Shown here one piece after another: positions 5,782 to 7,997 of a DNA stretch of 7,997 nt (position 1 is the first letter of the stretch; every line of letters starts with the position of its first letter). A program made the position numbers and the translations under genes. Origin of the DNA: an uncultured Tepidimonas sp. (GTDB lineage Bacteria > Pseudomonadota > Gammaproteobacteria > Burkholderiales > Burkholderiaceae_C); the NCBI GenBank assembly GCA_937949455.1, contig CALEDU010000166.1:1-7997 (forward strand). Reading direction: 5' to 3'. Below the pieces are notes generated by a model that saw only the letters and a program-made list of their open reading frames with translations, was not told the DNA's origin and made no database searches.

Positions 5782-7505
5782 CCTTCACCCTGCACGGGCA
5801 GGCCGTCTCGCGCGGCGTGGCCATTGGTCGAGCGGTGCTGGTCGCGTCCAGTCGCCTGGACGTGGCGCATTACTTCATCGCGCCCGATCAGGCCGACGCC
5901 GAACTGGCCCGTTTGCGGCAAGCCCGCGACGCCGTCGCGGAGGAAATTGCTCGCCTGCGCGAGGGGCTGGCGCATGACGGCGTCGAGGCCCATACCGAGC
6001 TCGCCGCCTTGCTGGAGGTGCACCTGATGCTGCTGCAGGATGAGCACTTGCAGGATGGCGTCAAGCACTGGGTGACCGAGCGCCATTACAACGCCGAATG
6101 GGCGCTGACGGCGCAGCTCGAGCTGGTGGCCAAACAGTTCGACGAAATGGCGGACCCCTACCTGCGCGAGCGCAAGGCGGATCTGGAGCAGGTGGTCGAG
6201 CGCATGCTGCGCGTCATGCGCGGGGTGGCCTCGCCCGTGGCGGCCGCACCGGCTCCCGGGGTGGAGGTCCAGCCGCTCGTGCTGGTGGCGCACGACCTCG
6301 CGCCGGCGGACATGCTGCAATTCAAGCAGAGCGTCTTTGCTGGCTTCGTCACCGACGTGGGTGGCAAGACCAGCCATACCGCCATCGTGGCGCGCAGCCT
6401 GGACATTCCGGCGGTGGTGGGGGCGCGCAACGCCAGCCAGCTCGTGCGGCAGGACGATTGGGTCATCGTCGATGGTGACGCGGGCGTGCTCATCGTCAAT
6501 CCCACGCCTATGGTGCTGGCCGAGTACGGCTACAAGCAGCGCCAAGGGGTCATCGAACGCGAGCGCCTGGCGCGCATCAAAAATACCCCAGCCGTTACAT
6601 TGGATGGCGAGCGCATCGAACTGCTGGCCAACATCGAGCAGCCCGAGGACACGCTGCCTGCCCTGTCCGTTGGGGCGGTTGGCGTCGGGCTGTTTCGCAC
6701 GGAGTTTTTGTTCATGGGCCGCGGTGGCAAGCTGCCCGACGAGGAGGAGCAGTACGACGCCTACCGCCGCGCCGTGGAAGGCATGCACGGTTTGCCGGTG
6801 ACCATCCGCACGGTCGATGTGGGCGCCGACAAGCCGCTGGATCACCATCGGCGCGACGAGCATCTCAACCCCGCACTGGGGCTGCGTGCGATCCGTTGGA
6901 GTCTGGCCGAGCCGGCCATGTTCCTGACCCAGTTGCGCGCCATCTTGCGCGCGGCTGCGCACGGCAAGATCAATATCCTGATCCCGATGCTGGCCCACTT
7001 GGGCGAGATTCGCCAAGTGCAGGTCATGCTGGCCAAGGCGCGCGAGCAGCTCGACCGGCGCGGGGCGGTCTATGGCCCTGTGCGCCTGGGGGCCATGATC
7101 GAGGTGCCGGCCGCTGCGCTGGCGGTGCGGCTGTTCGTGCGTCACTTCGATTACCTGTCCATTGGCACCAACGACCTGATCCAATACGCCCTGGCCATCG
7201 ATCGGGTGGACGAATCGGTGGCCCATTTGTACGACCCTCTGCACCCCGCCGTGCTGCGCATGGTGGCCGACACCATCACGGCCTGCCGCGAGGTGGGCAA
7301 GCCCGTCAGCGTCTGCGGCGAAATGGCGGGTGACGTCTCCATGACCCGACTGTTGCTGGGGCTGGGGTTGCGCAGCTTTTCCATGCATCCGACGCAAATC
7401 CTGGCCGTCAAACAGCAGGTCTTGCGCAGCGACACCCGCAAGCTGCGCGCCTGGGCGCAAGAGGTCATCGCCAGCGACGAGCCGGCCCTGCTGCTGGCCG
7501 ATTGA
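5778..7505 (+). CDS. ptsI: PTS enzyme I (phosphoenolpyruvate-protein phosphotransferase)
   Basis: A 575-residue cytoplasmic enzyme, the same length as E. coli EI, that autophosphorylates from PEP and passes the phosphate to HPr. Domains: N-terminal HPr-binding/phosphohistidine region ~1-240 and C-terminal PEP-binding TIM barrel ~255-575. The active-site His200 is in DVGGKTSHTAIVARSLDIP. PEP/Mg site motifs are all present: GLFRTEFLFMGR (~304-315), IRTVDVGADKP (~343-353), MIEVPAA (~440), SIGTNDLIQYALAIDR (~461-476) and the catalytic Cys513 in SVCGEMAGD. There is no N-terminal GAF domain, so this is the carbohydrate-type EI and not the nitrogen-PTS paralogue PtsP. It begins at an ATGA overlap with ptsH and has a strong GGAGG. 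It is the last gene of the cluster, and lipA converges from the right. With only EIIA beside it, the pathway end-point is probably regulatory. No key residue is missing. Confidence 0.98.
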   Translation: MTFTLHGQAVSRGVAIGRAVLVASSRLDVAHYFIAPDQADAELARLRQARDAVAEEIARLREGLAHDGVEAHTELAALLEVHLMLLQDEHLQDGVKHWVTERHYNAEWALTAQLELVAKQFDEMADPYLRERKADLEQVVERMLRVMRGVASPVAAAPAPGVEVQPLVLVAHDLAPADMLQFKQSVFAGFVTDVGGKTSHTAIVARSLDIPAVVGARNASQLVRQDDWVIVDGDAGVLIVNPTPMVLAEYGYKQRQGVIERERLARIKNTPAVTLDGERIELLANIEQPEDTLPALSVGAVGVGLFRTEFLFMGRGGKLPDEEEQYDAYRRAVEGMHGLPVTIRTVDVGADKPLDHHRRDEHLNPALGLRAIRWSLAEPAMFLTQLRAILRAAAHGKINILIPMLAHLGEIRQVQVMLAKAREQLDRRGAVYGPVRLGAMIEVPAAALAVRLFVRHFDYLSIGTNDLIQYALAIDRVDESVAHLYDPLHPAVLRMVADTITACREVGKPVSVCGEMAGDVSMTRLLLGLGLRSFSMHPTQILAVKQQVLRSDTRKLRAWAQEVIASDEPALLLAD

Positions 7506-7552
7506 TCAGCCCTGTGCACGGTTTGGCGCACAGCCGCCATGCGGGGTGCCAT

Positions 7553-7571
7553 GTGGGGGTCAGCCCCCCAC
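7553..7571. terminator. Perfect 7-bp stem-loop between ptsI and lipA, possible factor-assisted terminator
   Basis: GTGGGGG (7553-7559), loop TCAGC, CCCCCAC (7565-7571). All seven pairs are Watson-Crick and six are G-C. It spans the lipA stop codon (7560-7562) and sits 47 bp after the ptsI stop, where two converging transcripts would end. No T-run follows on either strand, so it is not a classic intrinsic terminator. A second, weaker inverted repeat (CTGTGC 7512-7517 / GCACAG 7528-7533, 10-nt loop) lies just after ptsI. A role in 3'-end protection or termination is inference. Confidence 0.35.
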
Positions 7572-7997
7572 GCCAGCGGCATGGGCTTGTTGGTCGGCGT
7601 GGTAGCTGCTGCGCACCAGGGCCCCCACGGCGGCGTGGGTAAAGCCCATGGCATACGCTTGGGCTTCAAGCATCTTGAACGTGTTCGGATGCACATAGCG
7701 GCGCACCGGCAGGTGGTGGCTGCTGGGGGCCAGGTACTGGCCAATCGTCAACATGTCGATGTCGTGTGCGCGCATGTCGCGCATCACCTCCAGGATTTCT
7801 TCGTCCGTCTCGCCCAGGCCGACCATCAGCCCGCTCTTGGTGGGGATATGCGGGAACAGGGCTTTGAATTTTTTGAGCAAATTCAGGCTAAAGGCGTAAT
7901 CCGAGCCGGGGCGTGCTTGTTTGTATAGCCGCGGCACGGTCTCCAGGTTGTGGTTCATCACATCTGGCGGGGCGGCCTTGAGGATGTCCAGCGCCCG
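7560..7997 (-). CDS. lipA: Lipoyl synthase, C-terminal part (5' end outside window)
   Basis: The C-terminal 145 residues of LipA, the radical-SAM enzyme that inserts two sulfurs into protein-bound octanoyl groups to make lipoate for pyruvate and 2-oxoglutarate dehydrogenases and glycine cleavage. The frame is open at the right edge (begins [13 protein letters not shown]) and ends at a TGA at 7560-7562. Family hallmarks: [55 protein letters not shown] and [19 protein letters not shown]. The RSSYHA serine is the known ligand of the auxiliary iron-sulfur cluster. The CX4CX5C and CX3CX2C cysteine motifs belong to the N-terminal part and are out of view. The tail after ADQQAH is short (AAGVGG). 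The gene converges on ptsI with 54 bp between stop codons. Transcription comes from outside the window, so its promoter and any lipB partner cannot be seen. Confidence 0.97.
   Translation of the reverse strand, partial: RALDILKAAPPDVMNHNLETVPRLYKQARPGSDYAFSLNLLKKFKALFPHIPTKSGLMVGLGETDEEILEVMRDMRAHDIDMLTIGQYLAPSSHHLPVRRYVHPNTFKMLEAQAYAMGFTHAAVGALVRSSYHADQQAHAAGVGG

Noticed and set aside
5442..7460. A 672-codon open frame on the minus strand across ptsH and ptsI
   Set aside because: It is antisense to clear ptsH and ptsI, whose catalytic motifs leave no doubt about the coding strand. Long antisense frames are expected in GC-rich DNA, and the translation (His/Gln-rich) shows no family features.

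Overview
The window is GC-rich and densely coded. It looks like a betaproteobacterial (Burkholderiales, probably Comamonadaceae-like) chromosome. The support is the short mannose-type EIIA / HPr / enzyme I cluster with no sugar permease, an HPr that keeps both His15 and Ser46, and the general protein style (Ala/Arg/Gln-rich, GTG starts, overlapping genes). The genus cannot be told from the sequence alone.

Layout. Positions 1-1983 (+) hold the C-terminal part of a hybrid sensor kinase (receiver plus HPt), followed with an 11-bp overlap by a REC-GGDEF diguanylate cyclase: a phosphorelay ending in cyclic-di-GMP synthesis. Positions 1999-4439 (-) hold a two-gene unit: a small thioredoxin-fold protein with a CxxC site, and downstream of it a membrane chemoreceptor (MCP) whose translation is probably coupled to it. 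Only 15 bp separate the convergent cyclase and MCP genes. A 31-bp divergent gap (4440-4470) then leads to a rightward cluster at 4471-7505: a putative lipoprotein of unknown function, mannose-family EIIA, HPr (ptsH) and enzyme I (ptsI). The PTS genes are tightly packed: EIIA overlaps ptsH by 32 bp and ptsH overlaps ptsI by 4 bp. Converging on ptsI is the C-terminal part of lipA (lipoyl synthase), which runs off the right edge.

How the genes work together. The left half is signal transduction: a His-Asp phosphorelay to a second messenger, and a chemoreceptor. The right half is a PTS phosphate chain, PEP to EI to HPr to EIIA, with no EIIB/EIIC transporter in view. That points to a regulatory rather than a sugar-uptake role unless permease genes lie elsewhere. 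LipA is core metabolism. There is no mobile element, CRISPR array, tRNA/rRNA or toxin-antitoxin locus, and no gene-free stretch longer than about 60 bp. I did not find a clearly new system. The points most worth checking are the thioredoxin-MCP pairing, the large helical sensor domain of the MCP, the cysteine-containing lipoprotein ahead of the PTS genes, and the unusual translation starts in both operons.
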